Part shown: piece after piece, positions 1 to 11,359 of the stretch
Numbering within the stretch: position 1 is the first letter of the stretch
Layout: each line of letters starts with the position of its first letter
Source: Spongilla lacustris
Lineage: Eukaryota > Porifera > Demospongiae > Spongillida > Spongillidae
Reading direction: 5' to 3'
Length of the DNA: 64,000 nt
NCBI GenBank assembly: GCA_949361645.1
Contig: OX442426.1
Span: forward strand, 6,630,602-6,694,601
The notes under the pieces: model-generated
Seen by the model: the letters and a program-made list of their open reading frames with translations, nothing else
The model's database searches: none
Told to the model about the DNA's origin: nothing
Translations under genes and position numbers: made by a program

Positions 1-40
1 GTGAACGGAAGTAGATTTTTGACGTTGATTGTATAGGAAA

Positions 41-1645
41 ATGGCGAGTTGCACTGGTTCTTTGACGCATATTGGTACGGATCCTTCATCGTGGACAGTT
101 GAAAAACTCAAAGAGTTCTTAAGACAACGCAATCTACCACTTACAGGCCGGAAAAATGAGTTGGTTGTCCGAGTGTTGGATTTTATGGAAACGGAAGAGC
201 TTGAATTAGAAATCGACGCTACAAGTTTCAAAGAGCTCAACGTAGAGTCAGCAATCAGTTTCATGGAGCTTCCAGATTCTGATTGGGCAACTACAGGACT
301 CCCTGAAGTAGATGAGAATATCGCGTGTACATACTTAAAGCGCTTAGGCGCGTACACAAAGAACTATCGCACTGGGATTCGTCTTTGTAGCTGTGGACAC
401 GTGTTTGATATTGAGAAAGCCTGTTCTAACCTCGAGCTCGTTGTATATGTGAAAGCCAAGTGCAGACCCACTATGCGTAAGAATCCTGTCTTCTACAAAT
501 GTTTTGTGAAGGTCGAATTAATTGCTGGTACTTCACACGTTGTGGGAGGGAACTGTGATTGTCCAGCAGGTGAAACACAAAGCTGTGTTCACATCTCTGC
601 CTTGCTATTAACTCTGTCTGAAGTGACTTCCAAAGCGTGTACTAGTATGGCTTGCATCTGGTCAAGGCCTACAAGTGCAGGAAAAGCCATGCTAGCAACT
701 AACTTAGACTTTGGAGAAGCAACAGATGAGGGTTATGTGGTACCTGATGGACCATGCTTAGATCCTTCAAAACTTCTTGAAGAATGCAGAAAAGAAGGCA
801 TACAAACTGGGGTGGGGCTTTACTTCATCCAAGAGGCAGAGAGACATAAAGTTGTCTCCCAAACCGTTGCATACGAGGTTGATAGTGCTCCACTTATTGA
901 CCCAATGGAAAAGCTTAGCAAAATTGAACGTCCTATTACTGTAAATGACCTTGTCGAATCATTGCAGCTAACTCCAGTGGAAGTGGAATTGATTCAAACA
1001 ATGACCATAGGCCAAAGAGACAATCCACTGTGGATGGATGCAAGGCAGTGGAGAATAACAGCTAGCAACTTTGGAAAAGTATGCAATCGTCGACGTAAGC
1101 CTGGCCACTACCCATTATCTTTGTTAAAAGTAGTTATGGGGGACTATGGTAATCCTGTTTCACCAGCCTTGGAGTGGGGTTCTACTCATGAAGAAATTGC
1201 CATAAAACTGTATGAAGAAAAGTCAGGGCACACAGTTAACCGATGTGGGTTTTTTGTCTGTGACAAGTATCCCTTTCTAGGTGCATCTCCAGATGGAATT
1301 ATACTTGGAGAGGGTGATGAATTTGGCATAGTAGAGGTAAAATGTCCTTTTGTTCATCGCAACACAACAATCAGCAAAGCCTGTGATGATAAAACATTTC
1401 ACTTGATGAAAACCGAAAATGACATAAAGTTATGCTTAGACCATGACTACTACTATCAAATTACAGGACAACTTGCCATCACCAAAGCAGCATATTGTGA
1501 CTTAGTGACATGGACTTGCATGGATATTCACATTCAGCGCATCTATTTCAATGCAGATCTTTGGAGTAATATGTTACAGACACTTGCATCATTTTATAAT
1601 AGTTCAGTAGGACCAGAAATCATTCGTAGGTTAGAATGTATGTAA
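41..1645 (+). CDS. SAP / SWIM zinc finger / YqaJ-family nuclease of a DNA transposon
   Basis: A single-exon protein of 534 residues, counted from the ATG at 41; the open frame begins slightly upstream at a TTG. A SAP-like DNA-binding helix pair lies near residues 14-48 (core WTVEKLKEFLRQRNLPLTG). A SWIM zinc finger (CDC followed by a CVH pair) lies near 168-185. A YqaJ/lambda-exonuclease-like core of the PD-(D/E)xK fold runs from about 325 to the end, with EWGSTHEE, SPDG, VEVKCP and QITGQL matching the family's catalytic blocks. Such proteins are predicted to process DNA ends. The gene converges on the remains of a transposase 85 bp downstream, which suggests it is the second protein of the transposon. 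No frameshift or stop is visible, so it may still be translatable. A host-domesticated copy is the alternative. Confidence 0.8.
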   Translation: MASCTGSLTHIGTDPSSWTVEKLKEFLRQRNLPLTGRKNELVVRVLDFMETEELELEIDATSFKELNVESAISFMELPDSDWATTGLPEVDENIACTYLKRLGAYTKNYRTGIRLCSCGHVFDIEKACSNLELVVYVKAKCRPTMRKNPVFYKCFVKVELIAGTSHVVGGNCDCPAGETQSCVHISALLLTLSEVTSKACTSMACIWSRPTSAGKAMLATNLDFGEATDEGYVVPDGPCLDPSKLLEECRKEGIQTGVGLYFIQEAERHKVVSQTVAYEVDSAPLIDPMEKLSKIERPITVNDLVESLQLTPVEVELIQTMTIGQRDNPLWMDARQWRITASNFGKVCNRRRKPGHYPLSLLKVVMGDYGNPVSPALEWGSTHEEIAIKLYEEKSGHTVNRCGFFVCDKYPFLGASPDGIILGEGDEFGIVEVKCPFVHRNTTISKACDDKTFHLMKTENDIKLCLDHDYYYQITGQLAITKAAYCDLVTWTCMDIHIQRIYFNADLWSNMLQTLASFYNSSVGPEIIRRLECM

Positions 1646-1728
1646 TTGTGCTCAAATTGATTATAAATGAATGTGTGGCATATCATACATGTACATTTAC
1701 ACACTGAATTTGCATGCATAAACAAATG

Positions 1729-1903
1729 TCACTTGATAAGTGGAGGTTGCAAGTTGCACAATGCACATGCTATGATAAAAGTGTCATCAAGGATCTTCTT
1801 GTTTATTCGATTAGGACATGTGCTAGATAATATCTTGAAGTCTTTTACTCTCTTCAAAGCATTTTCAACCTTTAATCGAACGCTTGCAATAGTTCGTGTT
1901 TCG
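1729..1903 (-). pseudogene. C-terminal piece of the DDE_Tnp_4 transposase
   Basis: The minus strand encodes the last part of a DDE_Tnp_4 domain: an IASVRLKVENALKRVKDF block containing the third acidic catalytic residue (Glu in KVEN), then a tail ending in CNLQPPLIK and a stop. The preceding part of the domain, with both Asp residues, is on the same strand at 5421-6731. The frame upstream of this piece runs into the terminal repeat of the inserted DNA, so it has no proper start. It is best read as the severed 3' end of that transposase gene. Confidence 0.75.
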
Positions 1904-4420
1904 TGGCCAGAAATTGCGGACATGAATGATTTGAATTCCGTAATACGCGTAATAAAAAAATTGTACAGAATGTCTATGGAGAATTTCCAACAATCACTCA
2001 CACTTTTGTGACGAAGTCTTCTAGCTACGTTTGTAGACGTTTAAGTGATAGAGTAGATACAATCGCATACTTTGTATATAATTTGTTCCGTCAAAATGTG
2101 CGCGCAGTGAATTCCACACGAGGGTTTGCCTTATTGTGTACTTCTCAATGGCTGACTTGACATTCATCTCTCTTTTTCATTGTAGGTTTGTCGCGTGGAC
2201 CATCTACTCTTGTTTGTAGGGTGGCCAACAAAGCTAGAACTATCAGGCTATGTACTTTACCAACGTTTTTCTACTTCCCATGTGCACACATAATTCCAAA
2301 TTCAAGTGTATAACCGCTACTACTTCATCAGTACAATTTAGTCGTATAACGAAGATACTTAACAACCACGTATTAGTTACGATGTACAGGTACTTGGCCC
2401 TATTCCACAAAAGGATCTCACATACGTGGCATGGCCAGTCATGCTTGGTATAGGGTATGTGCGCTCATTCAGTCATAATCATTGCTGCCATTGCAATGAG
2501 CTTCAATGTTGGTGCCGGGATCTCTTTCCGCTCTGGTAGGCCTATGCTTCCAAGCTAGCAATATGTACGTGTAGTTACTAGTCCTCTGCCTACTGAAAAC
2601 TAGTAAAACCTAAGTGTTTCTGTTAGTCTGAAACTCAGTAGAGCAGCGATTCTGCCGTAGGCCCCCCCCCCCCCCCCCCCCCCCCCTCACCCCCCCACGT
2701 CCGTATTAGCCTACGCCGCTACGCATATACCCGATAGCCAGCCGTCATTCCAGCCGCGCCCTGGCTGAAAACTTATCTATTTCTATAAGTGGTCCCAACG
2801 TGCAAACAGCATATCTTGGGTGTGCTTTAATGGTTCCTTGGGAGCGGGTGCAAACATTCGATGAAAGAAGACCACGTATATGACCCATGCATGCACTCTG
2901 CATGCCATGGTATCCAAACACCAGAGGCTGTTCTCCACATATTATGTCCCACAGTATAGGAAAACAGTAACTGTCTATTGCTGAAGTCAGGTGATATAGT
3001 TACATATATAGATGTCAGTTCTCAAATACCCTCCCCCAACCATATGACCTATATATATGCATGCACTCTACAATGGTATCTATGCAAGCAGCAGAGGCTG
3101 TACGTTATCCACATGTCCCTCAGTACAGGATAATGTGTCTTGGGTGTGTTTGTCAGCTTCATTAATGACTGATGCCTTCTTAAAAATTAGTGTAGTAACC
3201 ACTTGAATGGACCATGCATGCATGCAGACATAGATTTTCAAGCGATTTTAAATAAATAACACTATACATGTATATATATCTGTATCATCGCAATCTGCAT
3301 TTGCCATATTTTTGGTTCATTCTGTTCTTGAGAGTGTGAGAGTGCGAATTGAGAGTCATTAGATCACAGTGCGGAACTAGGACTGCAGCAAGAGAAGCTA
3401 TGCTGCCTCCGCTGGAGACACTATAGTGGTAACAGTTCAATTGAGGGTCTGATGGATCGGATGGTGTTTCTTCGCTGCTAATACCTTACCGTTTATTTGA
3501 GGAATGGGCCAACGCTCGGAGTACGGAAACGAACTTTGATTGTCTGGCTAGACCATGCTGTGAATAAGGTCTATAGGTTGTCTGCAATTATGACCTATAT
3601 ATTGTCTCTCTTGTTACTCCAGTACTATAATCAGTATAGATGTTTTGAATGAGCTCTGCATGATGTTGCCTGCAGGAGTTCCTAATGTTTGCCTTCAAAC
3701 ATCCACTGGCCTATGAATGTGATAAAATGGTGCATTCCAACAGATAATCATGGCTTTACCACTGTACTTTTGTGCATCTAATGTATAACAACCATGCACA
3801 AGAGTTATTTCAGGTTTTTTTTTTACATGTAGCTGTTCGTATGTGTGACGCTTGTTTTGTATATTTTATAAATTATAGACTGATGTACATCTCCTTTAAT
3901 CACACATGCATGTTTCACACAACTGCTATGGACTTCCTATTTTCAACGCATGATATACTACACATTAGTAGCTGTATATGGTAAAATGTATATTGTGGGA
4001 TCTAGCTTGCTTTAACTTCGACCGCTTTGGCTTAAAACTTACTCGAAAGAAACGGCAAAACACCACTCCATTATCATTCCCGCCTGATGTAGTGACCCCT
4101 CGTGTTAAAATACTCAATCGGTTATTGTGATTAGTTCCACTATTGTGTCGCGTGAGAAATGCACGAAATGACTTGGTATCTGGGTTGTAAAAACGCTCAA
4201 CTAAATTTGCGCATGGTATGTAGGATATAGTTTTGATAGTGTTTTGGCAACAACAAAAACATGTCAGGACCTGTTGTTATTATACATGCACTAGTCTGGC
4301 AAGTATCGTGAAGACTCGTTTTTCTCGTTGCAGATACATAGGTTTGGCACACTATATCGTAGTCTTATACTATTCAGTAGCGGATCCAAGAAGGGGGCAC
4401 AACGTCAACGGGCCCGTGCT

Positions 4421-4457
<37 letters not shown>

Positions 4458-5434
4458 CATGTATGTGTACGCGAACATAGCAGAAACGGCCTACACGTAC
4501 ATCTACGTACGTGGTCAGGGCCAAGTATGAAACGATTTATCGCGGGACATAATTGTAATTCGGCTATTACAATAGAAGTACGTATATTACATTAGCCGGC
4601 CGTTTAGCGTATGTTATTCAATTTTCCCAGAGATAATATATCTCTAACGAGAGCATGTGTAACGTATCGAAAAGTACCAAAAACCGAGCATAAGCTCCGT
4701 GGAGGTAAATAAAGTAAATAACGCCCACGCGTCATATGTGACCATCTACTCAGCCGACTGGTGCCTAGTATTTTTTAAACAAATAAACGGTGAGTTCGGT
4801 ACAGGTGCTATCAACGGCGATGTATCGGCGCATTGAACATATAGAGGCTGAGCTCTTGATCTGTCGCTCCCCAGCCTCGATCTGTAATTACATTTTTAGT
4901 GCAGCTTTTACGTACTTTTGGGGGTTTTCTACGCAAAAAAAAGCGTTGGCTTCTCGGGCTCCGCCCCAGACCCCCTTAGGTGCCCCCCTCCCGCACCCTC
5001 CCCGGGGCGGCCCCACCCCTTGCCACACCCTCACCGGTGCCCCCCCCTCCCAATTCACCTGTGAGCAGTCTCGTGAGCAGACGACACATCAAATTTAAAA
5101 GATGACGCAGTATCACGCAATGACATACGTTTATGAATATAGTTAATTATGCTCAGTTATAATTAATCAATTTGTCTTGAATTTAGTTAATGGATGCTTA
5201 ATGTTCTTTTCATGATACTTGTACATTATAATCAAACCGATTTTTAGCGAATACTGAACGTGTTTGGAATTCAATTTGGAAAAATTAATTTTAGCTAATT
5301 GATTTCAATTAATAATTTCTTTTCTTGAAACATGATAAATCATGGAAAAAGGTGAAAAATTTATTGGTGAAATCAGAATTCTCAAATCTCTATCACAACC
5401 TTACACATTCACTCATGTCCTCAATTTCTGGCCA
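1904..5434. mobile_element. 3.5 kb inverted-repeat insertion splitting the transposase
   Basis: Both ends carry the same sequence in opposite orientation: TGGCCAGAAATTG, one variable base, then GGACATGA, at 1904-1926 on plus and 5434-5412 on minus. The ends abut the two transposase fragments. I see no convincing coding region inside. The interior is AT-rich with two long poly-C tracts (near 2660-2687 and 4424-4455) and a GC-rich patch near 4955-5050. The short repeats and lack of genes suggest a non-autonomous DNA element. No clean target duplication is visible because the palindromic TGGCCA at the junction obscures it. The superfamily is not identified. Confidence 0.55.
4955..4974 (+). repeat. 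Shared GC-rich motif, copy 1
   Basis: The 20-base string CGGGCTCCGCCCCAGACCCC occurs here and again at 60224-60243, in both cases inside a larger inverted-repeat element and followed by runs of C broken by G. It may be a fragment of a shared mobile sequence. Confidence 0.5.
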
Positions 5435-6731
5435 TGTCCATTGCTTGCTGTCCAGTTAATTTACTAGCACCATTCAAAAATGAAGGAATTGTTAAGAAGG
5501 CTTTCTTCTTAGCAAACAAATCTCTAACTGTAAATCCTCGATCTGCTATAATTCGTTGCCCTGGTCTTAGAATGTCTAAAAATGAACTATTCTCTACTAC
5601 AAACCTGTCACTACTGTTACCTGAAAATCCTTTCGATACATAGTTGAATACCCCAGTAAATGGGTCAATTGAAACAAGATATTTAACAGTAGTGTGACTT
5701 TTATAGTCACTGTAAGATGATTTTTGAGTATCCAAATTGCTAGGACGTTCAATGAAAATCTCTGTTCCATCAATAATGGCTACAGAATTTGGCAGGTGAT
5801 TATATGGAGATTTAGTGGGTCCAATTGTTGTTTCGGGCCATTTAATAAGAACTTTTAGATGGTAGGCTAGGAAAGGTATCCAATTATTCAAAATACGTGA
5901 AACAGTACTCTGATCAATATCAAAGCGAACTGACAAATCTGGTTGAGTTAAATTAAGACGAATTCGCATCAACACCATCATAAACTTCTGAGGCTCAGTA
6001 AGAGAGCGTGTACGAGGGTATGTAGGCATATACATTCGTGGTAACATAGGAGATAGCCAGCAAAGCAGAATTCCAAACATGCTCTGGCTCAGGCCTGTGT
6101 AATTTGTGAACTGGTCATTGGTTAATAGGTGAACATCCAACCGTTGGAGGGTTGTGTTCAATGTCTTGATCTCAGCTTTGAGCAGATTGATGTACACTTC
6201 CAAATTACCAACATGTTTCTGCAACCGTCCTACTTCTTGCACTGTGTCAGAGAGTACAACAGAACACAGTTCAACAAGAGACTTCGGTGATGTCACAAGA
6301 AGGGGTGAACCGGGTGATTCACATTCCATAGGCACAGCAGAACAACGTACAACTGATCTCCGTTGTTTCTTTCGGTTTGGCACAGTCAAAGAGTCGTAAG
6401 AGCGTCTAAAAAACACAGGAACAACATTTGGACATGACCTAGTGGGACCCTGAAAATTCTCGTAATGGGAATTGCAGATATACGCTTCAGGTCCAGGTTT
6501 CCAAACTGCACCATTCAGTCCTTTCCTTGTTTTGTTGATATGTGCTATTACAACTCGCGATATTCCCTGTGACATCTTTCCAATATTGTGTAGAGTCAAA
6601 AGATTGCTTGATTCAGGGCAGCTACGCGCGTTTAGTTCTTCACATTTACACCTTCTTTTTCCATCTACGTCAACTGGACACCTTCCTTTTCTATTTGAAC
6701 ACCCCCAAACGCTGCATTGACGACGCGACAT
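5421..6731 (-). pseudogene. THAP-domain DDE_Tnp_4 transposase, lacking its C terminus
   Basis: The open frame has 436 residues from the ATG at 6731. An N-terminal THAP-type zinc finger is visible (CSVWGC near residues 6-11, then YICNSHY and a proline-rich VPVFF end near 105). A helical linker follows, then an HTH_Tnp_4-like segment (LTQPDLSVRFDIDQSTVSRI). The DDE_Tnp_4 core holds the first Asp in AIIDGTEIFIERP and the second in IIADRGF. The frame stops after QQAMDMARN, before the catalytic Glu, which lies on the same strand at 1729-1903. An intron is unlikely because the stop precedes any donor site. The product as it stands could not be a complete nuclease. Its partner gene is the YqaJ nuclease at 41-1645. 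Confidence 0.8.
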
Positions 6732-6759
6732 CACGAAAACCTTTCTAATCCAACAATTT

Positions 6760-7175
6760 CCTATACTATTTCTATCAGCCGCTCACCGTCGACCTTTTGC
6801 CCTCTATGAATATTTAAACATTGCATATCCTCTATACGATATTTCTTCTCCTGTGAAACATTTAATTTAGCACATACAATATCTTTGTGTGCCAAGATGT
6901 AAATGCAGATATATATAGCCTCTGCATGAGCTCTTATTCAGTGAAGGATATACAGTATTTTTTCAGTCAGTCAAAACGTGTTTACACTGTAAAAGCTTGA
7001 CATTAAACATATATGCAAAAGGAGCTTGAAAAATGTTGCCAGTGTCCGAGACCTTCCATTGTTCCAGGAATATGAGGACAGCTGGCCGCAGACTACCTTA
7101 TCTGATTATGACTGGCGTATGACCGCTGTTATCACATTATCTATCTGACCTCTTGCTGCAGGTCATTTTGGGGTA
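6760..7175. other. Non-coding spacer
   Basis: AT-rich DNA between the ISL2EU-like unit and the hAT element. I see no gene, RNA or repeat that I can support. Confidence 0.5.
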
Positions 7176-7321
7176 CCCAATAGCAGGGTTGCCGAAGGCC
7201 AGTCCGGCCTGCCAGGTCGGCCTGCCAGGCCGGACATTTAGCTTGGCCTGGCAGGCCGGATCGTGACCTGACAGGCCGGCAGGCCGGGATCCACCCACTT
7301 ATGATAAATTATTAATTCATT

Positions 7322-7504
7322 AGTAGTCATATGCTTGTCTCAAAGACTAAGCCATGCATGTCTAAGTATGAACGGTTCATACAGTGAAACTGCGAATGGC
7401 TCATTAAATCAGTTATAGTTTATTTGATGGTTCCTTACTACATGGATAACTGTATAGTAGGCCTACATGTAATTCTAGAGCTAATACATGCAGAAAGTCC
7501 CGAC
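7322..7504 (+). rRNA. Captured 5' fragment of 18S rRNA (not a functional gene)
   Basis: About 180 bases match the start of eukaryotic small-subunit rRNA in order: TAGTCATATGCTTGTCTC, AAGCCATGCATGTCTAAGTA, GTGAAACTGCGAATGGCTCA, TTAAATCAGTTATAG, and TTCTAGAGCTAATACATGC. The intervening variable bases are of invertebrate type. A short insertion (GGCCTACATG) interrupts the stretch just before TTCTAGAG. The fragment begins about 20 bases into the mature rRNA and ends in helix 8-10 territory. It lies wholly inside the hAT element, so it is captured sequence, not part of an rDNA unit. Confidence 0.85.
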
Positions 7505-7580
7505 ACACACAGAACGCACCCACTGTTCCTCTGTCTAGGACCTGATCTAGCCTGAGACGGTGTCTATAGCTATATATGGA

Positions 7581-8436
7581 TATGGGACAGTTTCCGAGAT
7601 AACTTCCTATGTTTTATAACATTATAAAATAATCGTGGTATAACATTTGAATTGCTGTATCTGCCGAACAATAAAGGCTATCGACTTCCTATTTTCACTG
7701 GCAGCACTTCATACTACACCATTGCCCTAGGGTTAAATACATTTTTGTGTCTTGCACTTGCTCAGTACCATAATTGCAACGTTCGATACCCCACCAGGTT
7801 CAAACCCTACCCCACCAGGTTCAAACCCAACATAACTTTCTGTAGGAGTAATTAAATCGCTTCAAATTCGGTTTGTAGGTAGAGAGGTCCTATATCTATC
7901 GATTTGTTCTGTTCGTTAATTTTTATGCCATCCGTTACGGAGATATAGTTGAACAAACTACGTGCACTTTTTCCCGCTCGATACGTGGCAATGATATAAT
8001 CACCACCTCCCATACTTTGAGCGGGACGCGATTTGCCCAAATCATCGGCGCGAATCGAGCGGGAAAATGTGCACGTAGGTAGTTTGTTCAACTATACATA
8101 TCTCCGTAATGGATGGCATAAAAATTAACGAACAGAACAAATCGATAGATAAAGGACCTCTCTACCTACAAACCGAATTTGAAGCGATTGATTACTCCTA
8201 CAGAAAGTTATGTTGGGTTTGGACCTGGTGGGGTTCCAATGTTGCAATGCTGGCACGGAGCAAGTGCAAGACACCAAAATGTATTTTACTATAGAGCAAA
8301 GGTGTAGTACGTAGTTATGAAAATAGGAAGTCGATAGCCTATACCGTTCGGAGGATCTAGCGATTCAAACGTTCTAACACGATTATTTTATAACGGTATA
8401 AAACATAGGAAGTTTTCTCGGAAACTGTCCCATATA
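7581..8436. repeat. Large palindromic repeat inside the hAT element
   Basis: Two arms of about 370 bp (about 7581-7955 and 8085-8436) are inverted copies, meeting around a GC-richer centre near 7960-8085. Both outer ends read GGGACAGTTTCCGAG. The arms contain short passages such as GGTTCAAACCC that resemble a polymerase III B box, but no A box can be placed with confidence. Single-arm relatives lie at 32188-32573 and 51241-51509, so this is a dispersed family, here present head to head. Confidence 0.75.
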
Positions 8437-8471
8437 GTATTATTATACAATCAGCTGGTAATGGTTAAAAT

Positions 8472-8711
8472 TTACAAATTACAGATACAGAAACTGAGTC
8501 TGAGATACATAACATGCAGTGATGCAAACAGCGCGCTTGCTATCAAAATACTTGTAATTAACCATGCATTGTGCTTCAGCATGACACACGCCTCCAAATG
8601 TTGAGGGAGAAGGTTCAATCTCTGGCGCTGTTGAATCAGCTTAGCTCGCGAAAACACCCGCTCGGATGGAGCTGAAGTATGAATTTTTAATAAATTGTTT
8701 AATAATATCAT
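8472..8711 (-). pseudogene. hAT transposase C-terminal dimerisation region
   Basis: The minus-strand frame contains TSAPSERVFSRAKLIQQRQR followed by LNLLPQHLEACVMLKHNA. This is the conserved end of hAT transposases (Dimer_Tnp_hAT). No upstream catalytic or BED-finger part is visible, so only the tail of the gene remains. Its position just inside the right terminus fits a hAT gene transcribed toward the left. Confidence 0.75.
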
Positions 8712-8869
8712 GATGTTTTGTGGTTAGCCATGAATTTTTAATAAATTGCTTAATAACATCAAATTATCCGACCTGGCAGGCCGGCCTGGCAGGCCGGGGT
8801 TGTCAGGCCGGCCGGTCACAGGCCGGACCCCGGCCTGACTTTCGGCAACCCTGCCCAATAGCATGCTTG

Positions 8870-10740
8870 CAGCAACACGGAATTAACGTGCTCAACATAT
8901 ATATGTTAAGCGTTATAGGCTCCTGCCTGCGTTGACTCATTGCTATCTCCTGTTATATAGTCTCCTGTAGCAAAAGCAGCTAACAATGAGATAAAATGAA
9001 AATCTAGTAACGTTAAATGCACAATACGTACCTGGTCCTTCGACTGCAATAGCTATTTACATATGATCGTTCTCAACCAATGTGGTATAACGTGAATGCA
9101 GTTATAGGCAATTAGTATACGTCACGACGTACCTGCAATTTGATTGGACGCGCACAATTTCGTGCGCGCAGAACGAAAAAGTTGAACTTCCTTCCCAGAC
9201 TCTCTTTCGTAGCATTACACATTATGCGGTAATGCTTACGTAAGTGAGTCTGGGAACGAGACTAGTGTGGGTGTAGGTATGTATGTAGTCAATGACGTCT
9301 TTTATAGGAGAGTCGAGACTTTGACGCGTGATTTTATATTGTCCTAAGTTTAATGACATTTTACAATCTCGGGAGGGCCCTTTTTGTGGGACAGCATTTT
9401 GTGTATCCGCGGGTTTTATATTTATATGGGAATTTTAAGGGACCTAGCTATAAATGCATTACGTTGGAATTGCTATAACTTCCAGTAACGCTATCAACTT
9501 CTAATATGCTAGGACTAGATCCCTTGTCTCGGAAACATTCCCGGGCCATATTTACATATATACGATCGTTTGCATTATCTAAAAATTGTTACATTTTAGT
9601 GTGATGATGTCGGAAGAATGAAGAGCGCCTGCAGCGAAGTGTCTGTACTTCGCGAGAGTGTCGGTATTTCTGTTTCTTCCTCCATGACTATCACCTTGCC
9701 TCCATCATTGGCCTGTCCTCTTGCGATAATTTTGTTATACGCGATAGCAGTGATTTTTAGTATGATAGGTTTCCTTCCTATTAATTAACTCTTTAAACGC
9801 ATATAAATCATCTGTTGTTTTTATTACAAAGAATTGCTTTGAATAGTATCTTTTACATTTACAAGCATGCATGCAAGTCAGCGCAATATACTAACATGCA
9901 TGTAACCAGTATGTAGATGTTGAATCCATAAACCTATAAGTGGGGCACTGGAGGTGTAAGCACATCTTGTGTTGGAACAACCCAATTATGAACTGGCTAA
10001 AGGCAGATGGAGATGGAGTGATCTGGCATTTATGTGGGCTACACATTCCGGTTCTTGGAGTAAATAATTGGAGTGAGGGATTAGTGATTTCTGTTCTTGT
10101 TCTTGGAGTAAATAAATAGAGTGCTGAATTAGTGAAGGCATCTGAATAATGTGTTCTTGAATAATAACATAATTACTACAGTTGTAACCAATTATGTCAT
10201 GTACTAGTAACTTTACAAGTGTATAGCAACTATCTGCATGCATGCATGCATCATGAAGGTCCACACTTTTTATTTACACTGTCATGGTAAAATCTATATA
10301 ATGGTTATGTACATATGCATGAATTCATATATATTAACTTGCATGGCGTCCAAAGAGTTAAACATTGTAACAAAGTTCGGGATGCACAAGTGTGTATTAG
10401 AAAATGAGACGATATCATGGTTTACTTTAAAGTGCCACTACACTGACACCAGGTATTGCTTTGAAGTTCTGACCTGTACTATAATACCCACAATTACCTA
10501 CACCCACACTACCCACACAAACTGTCTACCTTGATCAAGTTGTGCATGTATATGTACTTGTATATGTATTGAATTTTCGTTATTTACTTATATTAATTAG
10601 TTAACTGATGGACAAATTGAACTGCATGTAAATTCCTCTTCTTCCACTTTTAGTATCCCACAACACGCAATGCAACAACTCACACTATAGATACCTACAG
10701 TATACCACAAAACTACACAAACCTACACCGATAATATAAT
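8870..10740. other. Intergenic DNA without a recognised gene
   Basis: AT-rich sequence. Notable only for an 18-base motif GTCTGGGAACGAGACTAG at 9248-9265 that recurs elsewhere, and a short direct repeat around 10055-10130 built on GTTCTTGGAGTAAATAA. Short minus-strand frames near 9600-9770 have no family resemblance. Confidence 0.4.
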
Positions 10741-11225
10741 TATAGTGTTTGTATGTGTGTGGGTGTAGATAGCTGTAGTTAGTGTGTGTGTCGGTATGTG
10801 CAGTGTACGTATATTTACAGGTATAGGTGTTGTGTGTGAGCAAACATGTGTAATGTAGTGTTTGTGTAGAAGTGCATGAGTGTAGATATGTGTAGTGGTT
10901 GTATAGGTGTAGTGTGGGTATATACGTAGGTATGAATGTTTAGTCTGTGGGTATAGGTATGTGTAGTGTATTGTGGGCGGGTGTAGGCACGTGTAGTGTA
11001 GTGTTGGTGTAGGTATGTGTATGTAGTGCATTTTGGGTCTAGGTATGTGTAGTGTAGTGTAGTGTACTGTGGGTGTAGTTAGGTCCAGGGTATAGTCCTA
11101 TGCACTGTAGGTTCAGGGTAGGCCTATGTATTTTAAGTCCCCTGTAGCAGTAGGTCCAGGGTAGAGTCGGTAGACCTATATGGTCCAGGGTAGGCCTATT
11201 CCTGTAGTATGGTGTGGGTGTAGGT
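10740..11225. repeat. Degenerate GT-rich minisatellite
   Basis: A run of diverged units based on GTGTAGGTATGTGTAGTG, shifting near 11085 to units built on TAGGTCCAGGGTAGGCCTAT. The open frames across it are low-complexity artefacts of the repeat. Confidence 0.7.
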
Positions 11226-11359
11226 ATGTATGCTACATTGTTTGGGCAGTTGAGGTGTTCTAAATTGTAGAGCAAAACAAAGACCTTGTAATGTCTTATG
11301 AAATTGTGAGAAAGCTTTCGAATGTTGATGCAGGTGAGCAGTTCATGGTAAGTGCTAAC

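Larger units (their letters stand above)
1..6810. mobile_element. ISL2EU-like two-gene DNA transposon, interrupted
   Basis: Two genes converge within one unit: a YqaJ-type nuclease on the plus strand and a THAP/DDE transposase on the minus strand. A transposase paired with a YqaJ nuclease is, as I recall it, the signature of the eukaryotic ISL2EU superfamily. The outer sequences look inverted: the left edge reads GTGAACGG followed by GTATAGGAAA just before the nuclease start, and the minus strand upstream of the transposase reads GTGAGCGG followed by GTATAGGAAA. The left terminus lies at or beyond the window edge, so the full terminal repeat and target duplication cannot be seen. A 3.5 kb insertion separates the last part of the transposase from the rest, so this copy is probably immobile. 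Confidence 0.6.
7184..8853. mobile_element. hAT-family transposon with perfect 8-bp target duplication
   Basis: The element is bounded by CAGGGTTGCCGAA and its inverse TTCGGCAACCCTG, and flanked by the direct repeat CCCAATAG at 7176-7183 and 8854-8861. An 8-bp duplication and a CAGGG-type terminus are hallmarks of hAT transposons. Both subterminal regions are packed with CCGGCCTG-like repeats, probable transposase binding sites. Inside are the last part of a hAT transposase on the minus strand, a fragment of 18S rRNA and a large palindromic repeat. The transposase is incomplete, so the copy is non-autonomous. A related end lies at 53798-53875. Confidence 0.85.

Noticed and set aside
7322..7504. 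Functional rRNA gene or rDNA unit
   Set aside because: Only about 180 bases are present, with an internal insertion, and they are enclosed by hAT ends with a target duplication.
7790..7835. tRNA gene or tRNA-derived SINE head (GGTTCAAACCC)
   Set aside because: Only B-box-like strings are seen. No A box or cloverleaf could be placed.
9620..9770. Minus-strand small protein MEEETEIPTLSRSTDTS
   Set aside because: Very short, no splice donor at its end and no family resemblance.
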